Source: Poriferisodalis sp026713105
GTDB lineage: Bacteria > Actinomycetota > Acidimicrobiia > Acidimicrobiales > Poriferisodalaceae
Assembly: GCA_965115995.1 (NCBI GenBank)
Contig: OZ220472.1
Span: 3,658,001 to 3,722,000 of the forward strand
DNA: 64,000 nt
Direction: 5' to 3'
The position numbers and the translations under genes are program-made. This document shows, one piece after another, positions 52,295-59,007 of the stretch; position 1 is the first letter of the stretch, and each line of letters opens with the position of its first letter. The notes under the pieces are model-generated. The model saw only the letters and a list, made by a program, of their open reading frames with translations. It was not told the origin of the DNA and searched no databases.

Positions 52295-52429
52295 ATGAAC
52301 CTCCTTGCCGCGCAGGTCTGGCACTACTGGCTGGCGGTCCCGCTCACCGTGGTGACGGTGCTGACCGTCTTCAAGCTGGTTGCGGGCTACGTGCAAAAGG
52401 TGGTTGCTCCGCGCTACCCCAAGCGCTGA
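52295..52429 (+). CDS. Small single-span membrane protein
   Basis: A 44-residue protein starting MNLLAAQVWHYWLAVPLTVV, with one transmembrane helix of about 22 residues and a basic cytoplasmic end (AGYVQKVVAPRYPKR). ATG 52295 lies seven bases after TAATAT, so it is leaderless; the longer frame from 52193 would start before the transcript. The stop lies nine bases before the metalloprotease gene, so the two form an operon. I do not recognise a family. Confidence 0.65.
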   Translation: MNLLAAQVWHYWLAVPLTVVTVLTVFKLVAGYVQKVVAPRYPKR

Positions 52430-52437
52430 GCCGCAAG

Positions 52438-53607
52438 GTGACCGACCCCGCCGACGAGCACGTCGACTGGGACTTGGCGCGCCGCATCGCGGTGCGGGTG
52501 GCGGGCACCGAACCGCTGTACCAGTCCTATCTTGCTGAGCCCCTGCGCAAGGACTTCGCCAGGTTCGTGCCGGTCGCTGCTGAGCTGGTTGCCATCGAGA
52601 CCGGGCTGGAAACGCCTGGCGAGGCTCACGCAGAGGTCATCGACCGGGCTGGCTGGATTGACGCCAACATCGCAGCGTTCCGGAGACTGCTGCAGCCGCT
52701 GCTGGGCGCACCGGCCGACGCTGCAGAAGCCGACACTGAAGAACTGGCTGAGCCCTCACGCGTGACGCGCACGGTCGGAGCGGTCGAGTTGGGCTCGGTG
52801 CTGGGCTGGATGGCGCGCAGGGTGCTCGGCCAGTACGACCTGCTGTGGGCATCAGACGATGCTGGCGACACGGGTGGCGACTCGCGTGGCGACACGGTCG
52901 GCGACACCGTCTACTTCGTCGGCCCGAACATCTTGGTGACCGAGAAGCGCTTCGCATTCGTCCCCTCCCAATTCCGGCTGTGGCTTGCGCTGCACGAACT
53001 GACGCACCGCTCGCAGTTCACCGGCGTCCCCTGGCTGCGGCCGCATTTCCTGCAGCTCGTGAACGGGCTAGTCGACGAAGCCCAGCCCGATCCCGAACGC
53101 CTGCGCGACGGCCTTCGCACGCTGATGACCCAACGCCGCAGCAATTCGGGTCGAAGCAAGTCAAATGGCAGCAATTCGGGTCAGAGCAACTCAAATCAAA
53201 ACAGCCAGGACCTGCTGGGCGAAGGGGGGCTCGCCGCAGTGTTCGCCACCGAGCAGCAGCGCGGCCTGATCGCCCAGGTCGGCGGCATGATGAGCTTGGT
53301 GGAAGGGCACGGCGACGTCACCATGGCGCGAGCCGCCCGCGGCCATATCCCCGACGCCGACCGCTTCGCCGTGGTGATGCAGCACCGGCGCCGCAACGTG
53401 CGCGGCATGGCCCGCCTGATCCAGCGCTTGCTGGGGATCGAGGCCAAGCTCGCCCAGTACCAGGCCGGCGAAGACTTCATCGCCAGGATCGAGGCCGAGC
53501 GGGGCCCTCGTGCGGTGGACCGGATCTGGGAACGCGTCGAGCACCTGCCGTCTATGGCCGAGATCCGCGACCCCCAAGCCTGGCTGGAGCGTGTCCCCGC
53601 CGCCTGA
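52438..53607 (+). CDS. DUF2342-type zinc-dependent metalloprotease
   Basis: A 389-residue protein of the actinobacterial DUF2342 family, sometimes labelled F420-biosynthesis associated. The zinc motif is HELTH at His186-Glu187-His190 (LHELTHRSQF), and Glu289 in SLVEGHGDVTM would be the third ligand. The N-terminal region (DWDLARRIAVRVAG) and the C-terminal RMARLIQRLLGIEAKLAQY-like block (here GMARLIQRLLGIEAKLAQY) fit the family. Two low-complexity inserts made by short DNA repeats are unusual: DTGGDSRGDTVGDTV near residue 145 and RSNSGRSKSNGSNSGQSN near residue 240. Its end overlaps tilS by 17 bases. Confidence 0.85.
   Translation: MTDPADEHVDWDLARRIAVRVAGTEPLYQSYLAEPLRKDFARFVPVAAELVAIETGLETPGEAHAEVIDRAGWIDANIAAFRRLLQPLLGAPADAAEADTEELAEPSRVTRTVGAVELGSVLGWMARRVLGQYDLLWASDDAGDTGGDSRGDTVGDTVYFVGPNILVTEKRFAFVPSQFRLWLALHELTHRSQFTGVPWLRPHFLQLVNGLVDEAQPDPERLRDGLRTLMTQRRSNSGRSKSNGSNSGQSNSNQNSQDLLGEGGLAAVFATEQQRGLIAQVGGMMSLVEGHGDVTMARAARGHIPDADRFAVVMQHRRRNVRGMARLIQRLLGIEAKLAQYQAGEDFIARIEAERGPRAVDRIWERVEHLPSMAEIRDPQAWLERVPAA
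53138..53197 (+). repeat. 30-bp in-frame tandem duplication in the metalloprotease gene
   Basis: GCAGCAATTCGGGTC begins two near-identical 30-base units at 53138 and 53168, coding for SNSGRSKSNG and SNSGQSNSNQ. They insert a polar loop between the HELTH and VEGHGD parts of the active site. The AT-richer composition stands out in this gene. Confidence 0.65.
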
Positions 53608-54592
53608 CCGCTCCGCCCGGACCCCGCCCGACGCGGGGGACGGGACTGCGCCGCCGAGTTCGGAGCGTCGGCTGTCTTCGTGCAGCGACGCCGCTTCCGG
53701 CGCGCCGGAGAGCCCCGACGAGATCGACCGCTTGGTGGACCGCTGCACATTCGGTGACGTCGCGCGCCCCGAACTGGTCTGCGCGGTGTCGGGCGGCGCG
53801 GATTCGGCCGCGCTGCTCACCCTGGCCTGCCGTTTCGCGCAGCGCAACGATTCGGCCGCGACAGCAGTCACCGCCATCCATGTGGACCACGGGCTGCGGC
53901 CTGCCGGAGCGGCCGAAGCGGCGCAGGTCGAGGCGCTGTGCGATCGACTCGGAGCGGGCTTCCGCGTCGTGCAACTCGACCTTGCGCCGGGAGCCAACCT
54001 GCAGGCGCGAGCTCGCGAGGCCCGCCACGCCGCCGTGGGGCCCGACGCGCTGCTGGGTCACACCGCCGACGACCAGGCAGAGACCATGCTGCTGCACTTG
54101 CTTCGCGGCGGAGCGCTCGATGCGCTCGCTGCCATGCGGGCCGACCGGCGGCCGCTGCTGGGATTACGACGCAGTGAGACCGAACAGGTCTGCGAGCTGG
54201 CGGGCTACGAACCAATCCGTGATCCCTCCAACGCCGATCCTCGCTTCTGGCGCAGCCGCGTGCGCCACGAGGTGATGCCGCTGCTGTGCGACATCGCCGG
54301 GCGCGATGTGGTGCCCTTGCTGGCGCGTGGATCCGCGCTGGCAGCCACCGAGGCGGACCTGCTCGATGTGCTGGCCGCCAACATCGACCCCACCAGCGCG
54401 TCCGAGCTGCGGTCTGCGCCGGTGGCGCTGGCCCGGCGATCCATCCGGGCATGGCTGCGCACCGATCATCCGCCCGATGCCCGCACCGTCGAGCGGGTGC
54501 TCGAGGTGGCCCGCCACACCCACCGCGCGACCGAGGTCGGCGGCGGCCGGCGGGTCACCCGATCAGCCGACCGGCTGCGCCTCGAGAGCTGA
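53591..54592 (+). CDS. tilS: tRNA(Ile)-lysidine synthetase
   Basis: A 333-residue enzyme that adds lysine to cytidine 34 of the minor tRNA-Ile so that it reads AUA. The PP-loop is SGGADS (residues 67-72), followed by AIHVDHGLRPAG and LLGHTADDQAETMLLHLLRG, all hallmark blocks, and RDPSNADPRFWRSRVRHEVM. It is shorter than E. coli TilS, ending after the linker region, as usual in actinobacteria. The first 40 residues are Pro/Ser-rich. GTG 53591 overlaps the metalloprotease gene by 17 bases; later starts are possible. The tilS-hpt order is conserved in actinobacteria. Confidence 0.9.
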   Translation: MSPPPDRSARTPPDAGDGTAPPSSERRLSSCSDAASGAPESPDEIDRLVDRCTFGDVARPELVCAVSGGADSAALLTLACRFAQRNDSAATAVTAIHVDHGLRPAGAAEAAQVEALCDRLGAGFRVVQLDLAPGANLQARAREARHAAVGPDALLGHTADDQAETMLLHLLRGGALDALAAMRADRRPLLGLRRSETEQVCELAGYEPIRDPSNADPRFWRSRVRHEVMPLLCDIAGRDVVPLLARGSALAATEADLLDVLAANIDPTSASELRSAPVALARRSIRAWLRTDHPPDARTVERVLEVARHTHRATEVGGGRRVTRSADRLRLES

Positions 54593-54632
54593 GCGCTTCG
54601 CCGCGACCGCACCACAGATGTGTCGCAGGCGC

Positions 54633-54638
54633 TAGGTT
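54633..54638 (+). promoter_or_regulatory. -10 box of hpt
   Basis: TAGGTT ends eight bases before GTG 54647, with no ribosome-binding sequence between them. It shows that hpt can be transcribed on its own, apart from the upstream tilS operon. Confidence 0.45.
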
Positions 54639-54646
54639 CGACTCAC

Positions 54647-55246
54647 GTGACACCCGCGCCGGGATCGCCGAGCACCCCCAGCGACCTCGACTCCATGCTC
54701 GCCGGCGACCCCGCCGTCGGGGAGGTGCTGGTCTCGGGTCCCGAGATCGCCGAGCGGGTTGTCGAGATGGGCGCGCAGATCACTGCCGACTACGCGGGCC
54801 GCGAGCCGCTGCTCGTCGCGGTCCTCAAAGGCGCCGTGATGTTCGCCTCCGATCTCAGCCGGGCCATCGACCTGCCGGTCGAGATGGACTTCATGGCCGT
54901 GTCGTCGTACGGCAGCAGCACCCGTTCGAGCGGTGTCGTTCGCATCCTCAAGGACCTCGACATCGACATCGCGGGGCGCGACGTCATCTTGGTGGAGGAC
55001 ATCGTCGAGAGCGGTCTGACGCTGTCGTACCTGCGTCGCAGCCTGCTCGCCCGTGGCCCCGCCAGCCTGGCGGTGTGCTCGCTGCTGACCCGCGAGCACA
55101 ACGGCAGCCTGAACGGCCTCGTCGACTACATCGGATTCCGCCTGCCGCCCGTGTGGGTCATCGGCTACGGGCTGGATCTGGCACAGAAGTACCGCAATCT
55201 GGCCGAGATCCGCGCCTACGACGCTGCTGCTGCGCAAAGCGCCTGA
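54647..55246 (+). CDS. hpt: Hypoxanthine phosphoribosyltransferase
   Basis: A 199-residue purine salvage enzyme converting hypoxanthine or guanine to IMP or GMP with PRPP. The PRPP-binding loop is RDVILVEDIVESGLTLSYL, the flexible-loop region is MAVSSYGSSTRSSGVV, and LLVAVLKGAVMFASDLSRAI carries the pyrophosphate-binding Leu-Lys-Gly. The C-terminal VWVIGYGLDLAQKYRNL completes the fold. GTG 54647 is chosen from the TAGGTT box; the frame continues to 54620. It follows tilS as in other actinobacteria, but ftsH, the usual next gene, is absent. Confidence 0.93.
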   Translation: MTPAPGSPSTPSDLDSMLAGDPAVGEVLVSGPEIAERVVEMGAQITADYAGREPLLVAVLKGAVMFASDLSRAIDLPVEMDFMAVSSYGSSTRSSGVVRILKDLDIDIAGRDVILVEDIVESGLTLSYLRRSLLARGPASLAVCSLLTREHNGSLNGLVDYIGFRLPPVWVIGYGLDLAQKYRNLAEIRAYDAAAAQSA

Positions 55247-55354
55247 ATCTCTTTAGGAAGGGCCGTGCAGGGCCGGATCGGCACCGGTACATTCGGCTGT
55301 GAGCACGCACTGATGTACTGCGAGCGTCAGTGGCGCTGCGAGGGACGGCGAGCT

Positions 55355-55873
55355 ATGAGAGGGAAGTGGGCGGAGGGCATTCAGCCCCGCAACTTCAACT
55401 GGGTCGTCGCCGAGCGCCTCGCCGTGTGCGAACGTCCCGGCGGCTATGGCGCCAGTCACCGGCGCGTCCGCCGCCAGGAAGAGATCATCTGGCTGCGCCG
55501 CAACGATTTCGACATCGTCGTGTCGCTCATCTCCGCGCCGCACAATTTGCACAACTACGACGAGCTGGATCTGCCGTACCTCCACCGGCCGTGGCCCAAC
55601 GTCGACGACCTGGGCGCTTACCTGGAGTCGGTCCACGACGACCTGGAACGGCTGGCCACCGAGGGCAAGCGCGTGATCCTGCACAAGGAGCGCGTCGGCG
55701 AGGACGTTTGCGGGTTCGTGGCCTCGTACCTGTTGCTGTCGGGCAAGGTGCCCACCGGTCCGCAGGCGACGGCCATCACCGAGCGGATCTTCGGCCAGCG
55801 AGTCGGGCCCGAGGGGCGCCGCGTCGTCGACGTGGCACTCGGCATTCTCGCTGAACGCGGCGCAGCAAGCTGA
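55355..55873 (+). CDS. Dual-specificity phosphatase-like protein with degenerate catalytic loop
   Basis: A protein of about 172 residues. The fold resembles dual-specificity phosphatases: GIQPRNFNWVVAERLAVCER at the start, IVVSLISAPHNLHNYDELDL, and a strand VILHKERVGEDVCGFVASYL in the position of the phosphate-binding loop. In active enzymes this reads His-Cys-x5-Arg; here the Cys is Lys and the Arg is Asp, so it is probably a pseudophosphatase or has another activity. ATG 55355 is preferred because similarity starts there; ATG 55313 is possible and is preceded by a TACATT box at 55288. It sits between hpt and folB, where ftsH and folE lie in related genomes. Confidence 0.6.
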   Translation: MRGKWAEGIQPRNFNWVVAERLAVCERPGGYGASHRRVRRQEEIIWLRRNDFDIVVSLISAPHNLHNYDELDLPYLHRPWPNVDDLGAYLESVHDDLERLATEGKRVILHKERVGEDVCGFVASYLLLSGKVPTGPQATAITERIFGQRVGPEGRRVVDVALGILAERGAAS

Positions 55874-55881
55874 GCACACCG

Positions 55882-56376
55882 GTGCCAGCATCAGATAGCG
55901 ACCGCGACCGCTGTGTCGATGATCCGGTCGCCACGAGCGACCGCATTGTTGATGATGCGTTCGCCGCGAGCGACCGCTGTGTTGATGATGCGTTCGCCGC
56001 GAGCGACCGCATTGAGCTGCGTGACCTGCGGGTGACGTGCGTGATCGGGGCGCTGGCCCACGAGCGCACTGCGCCCCAGCCACTCAGCATCGACGTCGAC
56101 ATTTACGCAGATCTGAGCCCTGCGGGATCTTCGGACGACCTGAGCCTCACCGTCGACTACGGCGCCGTGTGCGACCGCATCGTGGCGCTGTGCGACGAGT
56201 CCCAGCCGCTGCTGCTCGAACGGCTGGCCGAGCTGATCGCCGCAGAGCTGTGCGGCATCGGTGCCGTGACCGCCGCCACCGTGACCGCCGCCACCGTGAC
56301 CGTCACCAAGCTGCGCCCGCCCGTTGCAGCCGACCTCGGCACTAGCGCGGTGCGCATCACCCGTCACCCAGCGTGA
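55882..56376 (+). CDS. folB: Dihydroneopterin aldolase
   Basis: A 164-residue folate pathway enzyme. The aldolase domain starts near residue 43 (IELRDLRVTCVIGALAHERT) and has the family's QPLSIDVDIYADL, LSLTVDYGAVCDRI and LLLERLAELIAAEL blocks, with the catalytic Lys in VTVTKLRPP. The first 42 residues are made of 11-residue repeats (VDDAFAASDR-type) from a 33-base tandem duplication and have no counterpart in usual FolB proteins. GTG 55882 is eight bases after the preceding stop. No other start lies closer to the domain, so the repeat is probably translated. Confidence 0.88.
   Translation: MPASDSDRDRCVDDPVATSDRIVDDAFAASDRCVDDAFAASDRIELRDLRVTCVIGALAHERTAPQPLSIDVDIYADLSPAGSSDDLSLTVDYGAVCDRIVALCDESQPLLLERLAELIAAELCGIGAVTAATVTAATVTVTKLRPPVAADLGTSAVRITRHPA
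55904..56010 (+). repeat. 33-bp in-frame tandem repeat at the start of folB
   Basis: The word GCGACCGC recurs at 55904, 55937, 55970 and 56003, an exact 33-base period giving three full units. Each unit encodes 11 residues of the DDAFAASDRCV type. The last two units differ by only a few bases, so the most recent duplication is young. Confidence 0.8.
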
Positions 56377-56382
56377 GCGGGC

Positions 56383-56913
56383 GTGCCGACCGAGCGTGAA
56401 CCGGTGAACGAGCCCCGCGTGCGGGCGTTCGTGGGGCTGGGCGCCAACATCGGCAATCCCGCAGCACAACTGGCTGATGCACTCGCGTCGCTGGATGCCG
56501 CCGGAGTCCTGGTCGCCGAGTCGGGCGTGTACCGCAGCGCGCCCATCGGCCCCGATCAGCCCGAGTTCCTGAACCTGGTGGCCGAGTTGGCCCTATCAGA
56601 TGGTCCCTATGAGTTGCTGGCCCGCTGCCAGGCCCTCGAAGCCGCAGCACAGCGGGTGCGCCGTGAGCGCTGGGGGCCCCGCACGCTGGACGTCGACGTG
56701 CTGCTTTTTGGCGAGGTGGTGATGGGTGATCCCGAACTGCAGATCCCGCACCCACGCATGCGCGAGCGCCGATTCGTGCTCGACCCGCTGGCCGAGCTCG
56801 CACCCGAACTAGTCACCCTCGGCGACGTGACGGCGGTCGCGGACCAAGACTGCGAGCGCATCGGCGGCGCAGGGTTACTGCGGGAGCTGGCCGCAGCCTC
56901 GGCAGAGCATTAG
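56383..56913 (+). CDS. folK: 2-amino-4-hydroxy-6-hydroxymethyldihydropteridine diphosphokinase
   Basis: A 176-residue folate enzyme that transfers pyrophosphate to 6-hydroxymethyl-dihydropterin. Family blocks: FVGLGANIGNPAAQLADALA, VYRSAPIGPDQPEFLNLVAE, and ERWGPRTLDVDVLLFG, which carries the two metal-binding aspartates, then IPHPRMRERRFVLDPLAELA. GTG 56383 starts six bases after folB; GTG 56404 is an alternative. It acts directly after FolB; FolP, the next enzyme, is encoded at 60370. Confidence 0.93.
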   Translation: MPTEREPVNEPRVRAFVGLGANIGNPAAQLADALASLDAAGVLVAESGVYRSAPIGPDQPEFLNLVAELALSDGPYELLARCQALEAAAQRVRRERWGPRTLDVDVLLFGEVVMGDPELQIPHPRMRERRFVLDPLAELAPELVTLGDVTAVADQDCERIGGAGLLRELAAASAEH

Positions 56914-56983
56914 CAGCGTCTGACAGCCGCGGAACCCCAGCGTTCCGCCCGGCCCGGACGACGGTTTAGGCGTCGACCCGGAA

Positions 56984-57086
56984 GGCACAGATGCCAGAGC
57001 TGGGGAGGCGGCAGGAGACTCGGCGACGTTGCGACCTGCCGGATCGCGGGAGCCGAGGGTTCTGCCGCCTCCCCAGCGGGCGCACC
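56984..57086 (+). repeat. Dispersed 103-bp palindromic repeat, copy c
   Basis: Full-length copy between folK and the convergent thioesterase gene. Arms are CTGGGGAGGCGGCAGGAGAC and GTTCTGCCGCCTCCCCAG; the change of GCGGAGG to GGGGAGG is matched by CCTCCCC in the other arm, a compensating change that keeps the pairing. It ends GCGGGCGCACC. Confidence 0.75.
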
Positions 57087-57101
57087 CACCAGCGCGGCTC
57101 C

Positions 57102-57803
57102 TCAGTCGTCGGGGACCGCAGGTGCGTCGGCCCGCAGGATGAACAGGCCCTCGGCGTTGACGCACAGACCGTCGGGGCCGTGCACCTCGGCGTGCTGGAC
57201 GATCTTGCGGCCCGACGTGTGGTCGATCCACGCCCGAAGCCGCAGGGGCACGCCCAGCGGGGTCGCGGCGCGGTAGTGGACGGTGAGGCGGCCGGTGTAG
57301 GCCTGCCGGCCTCGCATGCGGTTCAGCGCGCCCATCAGCTCGTCGATGATGAGTGCCACCACGCCGCCATGGGTGCGTTCGGGAGGTCCCGCGAACATGG
57401 GATCCACCACGGCCTCGCCGGTCACCGACTCGCCCGACTCCTTGAAGTAGCGCACCTCCACCGATGCCGGATGCAGCTGCCCCCCGCCGATCGAGAACGG
57501 ATCGAACTCGATCTCGTCGCCGTCCGACAGCGGCAGCGGGAAGTACTGGCCTTCGTAGATCTCCCGCAGGTACGGCCGCGAGAGCATGTCGTCGATCTTG
57601 GCCCGCAGCGTGCCCGCCTCGAGCCGCGCTGCGTTGGCTTCGACCGACGCCGTGATCTCGTCGAGCACCCCATCTTCGACCCGCCGATTCGTCAGTGCCT
57701 GGTTCAGCCGGCGCATCGCAGCGGCCGCTCGCTCGACCGCGCCCCAATCATGACCGGGTCTGATGGGGCTGTGGGGATCGCTCGGCGAATCCTGCTGCGT
57801 CAC
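57102..57803 (-). CDS. Hotdog-fold thioesterase (PaaI-like)
   Basis: A 233-residue protein whose C-terminal half has a PaaI-type hotdog thioesterase fold: PPERTHGGVVALIIDELMGA with the His-Gly-Gly helix, YTGRLTVHYRAATPLGVPLR, and IVQHAEVHGPDGLCVNAEGL. The N-terminal half (about 120 residues) is helical and specific to this group. GTG 57803 lies eight bases after TAGCGT on the minus strand, so the mRNA is leaderless. It probably cleaves an acyl-CoA. It is divergent from an acyl-CoA dehydrogenase gene, with only 40 bases between the starts. Confidence 0.8.
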   Translation of the reverse strand: MTQQDSPSDPHSPIRPGHDWGAVERAAAAMRRLNQALTNRRVEDGVLDEITASVEANAARLEAGTLRAKIDDMLSRPYLREIYEGQYFPLPLSDGDEIEFDPFSIGGGQLHPASVEVRYFKESGESVTGEAVVDPMFAGPPERTHGGVVALIIDELMGALNRMRGRQAYTGRLTVHYRAATPLGVPLRLRAWIDHTSGRKIVQHAEVHGPDGLCVNAEGLFILRADAPAVPDD

Positions 57804-57808
57804 GGCTC

Positions 57809-57837
57809 GTGACGCTAGCTGTGCTGGCACATACGCT
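57809..57837. promoter_or_regulatory. Overlapping divergent promoters for thioesterase and acyl-CoA dehydrogenase
   Basis: On the plus strand GTGACG (57809-57814) and TACGCT (57832-57837), 17 bases apart, precede ATG 57844 by six bases. On the minus strand TAGCGT (57812-57817) lies eight bases before GTG 57803. The two -10/-35 elements overlap, so the promoters may compete. Confidence 0.5.
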
Positions 57838-57843
57838 CGTCGT

Positions 57844-58998
57844 ATGCGGCGCACCATCTTTGAAGACGAGCACGAGATGTTCCGCGAGACGGCCAAGGCC
57901 TTCGTCGAGCGCGAGATCGTCCCCAACCACGAGAAATGGGAGGCCGACGGCAAGGTCGACAAGGCCATGTTCCGCAAGGCGGGCGACGTGGGCCTGCTGG
58001 CCACCGACGTCGACGAGCGCTACGGCGGCGGCGGTGTGGCGGACTTTCGCTACAACGCCATCGTGAGCGAGGAGATTATGGCCTCGGGCGCTGCGAGCTC
58101 GGGCCAGTGCATCACGCTGCACAACGACATCTGCCTGCCGTACTTCACCAAGCTGTGCAACGACGAGCAGGCCGAGCGCTGGATGCCTGGCATGTGCAGC
58201 GGCGAGCTGATGAGCGCCATCGCCATGACCGAGCCCGGCATTGGCTCGGATCTGGCGTCGATGAGCACGACCGCCATCCGCCAGGGCGACGGGTACATCG
58301 TGAACGGCTCCAAGACGTTCATCACGAACGGCATCAACTCCGACATCGTCATCGTGGCCGCGAAGACTGATCCCACCGAGAAGCACCGGGGCATGTCGCT
58401 GATCGTGCTCGAAGAGGGCATGGAGGGCTTCGAGCGGGGCCGCAATCTCGACAAGCTGGGGCTGAAGTCCCAAGACACCGCCGAGCTGTTTTTCGACGAC
58501 GTGTTCGTGCCCGAAGAGAACGTGCTCGGCGGCGAAGGCAACGGCTTTATGCACCTGGTGCGGAACCTGCCCCAGGAGCGGCTGTCGATCGCGGTCGGCG
58601 GCGTGGCGCACGCGCAGGCTGCGTTCGACTGGACGGTCGACTATGTCGGCGAGCGCACGGCCTTCGGCCAGACCATCGCCTCGTTCCAGAACACTCGCTT
58701 CGAGCTGGCCGAGATGAAGACCGAGCTCGACATCGCCTGGGTGTTCGTGGACCGCCAGATCGAGGCGCTCAACGCGGGCGAGCTCACCGCCACCGACGCC
58801 GCAGAGGCCAAGTGGTGGGTGACCGAGATGCAGCTGCGGGTCATCACCCGCTGCCTGCAGCTGTTCGGCGGCTACGGCTTCATGACCGAGTACCCCATCT
58901 CGAAGGCGTATGCCGACGCGCGGGTGCAGACCATCTACGGCGGCACCACCGAGATCATGAAAGAGATCATCGGCCGCGAAGTCACCGGCACCCGGTAG
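57844..58998 (+). CDS. Acyl-CoA dehydrogenase
   Basis: A 384-residue FAD enzyme that introduces the alpha-beta double bond in acyl-CoA. Standard blocks are present: the AMTEPGIGSDLASM loop, VNGSKTFITNG, LGLKSQDTAELFFDDVFVPE, and GERTAFGQTIASFQN. Near the C-terminus the sequence is IYGGTTEIMKEIIGR; medium-chain enzymes have the catalytic Glu in YEGT at this place, so here the base must come from elsewhere, as in long-chain (LCAD-type) and isovaleryl-CoA enzymes. It is followed nine bases later by the 3-hydroxyacyl-CoA dehydrogenase gene, together giving two steps of beta-oxidation. Confidence 0.92.
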   Translation: MRRTIFEDEHEMFRETAKAFVEREIVPNHEKWEADGKVDKAMFRKAGDVGLLATDVDERYGGGGVADFRYNAIVSEEIMASGAASSGQCITLHNDICLPYFTKLCNDEQAERWMPGMCSGELMSAIAMTEPGIGSDLASMSTTAIRQGDGYIVNGSKTFITNGINSDIVIVAAKTDPTEKHRGMSLIVLEEGMEGFERGRNLDKLGLKSQDTAELFFDDVFVPEENVLGGEGNGFMHLVRNLPQERLSIAVGGVAHAQAAFDWTVDYVGERTAFGQTIASFQNTRFELAEMKTELDIAWVFVDRQIEALNAGELTATDAAEAKWWVTEMQLRVITRCLQLFGGYGFMTEYPISKAYADARVQTIYGGTTEIMKEIIGREVTGTR

Positions 58999-59007
58999 GA
59001 AGCACCC

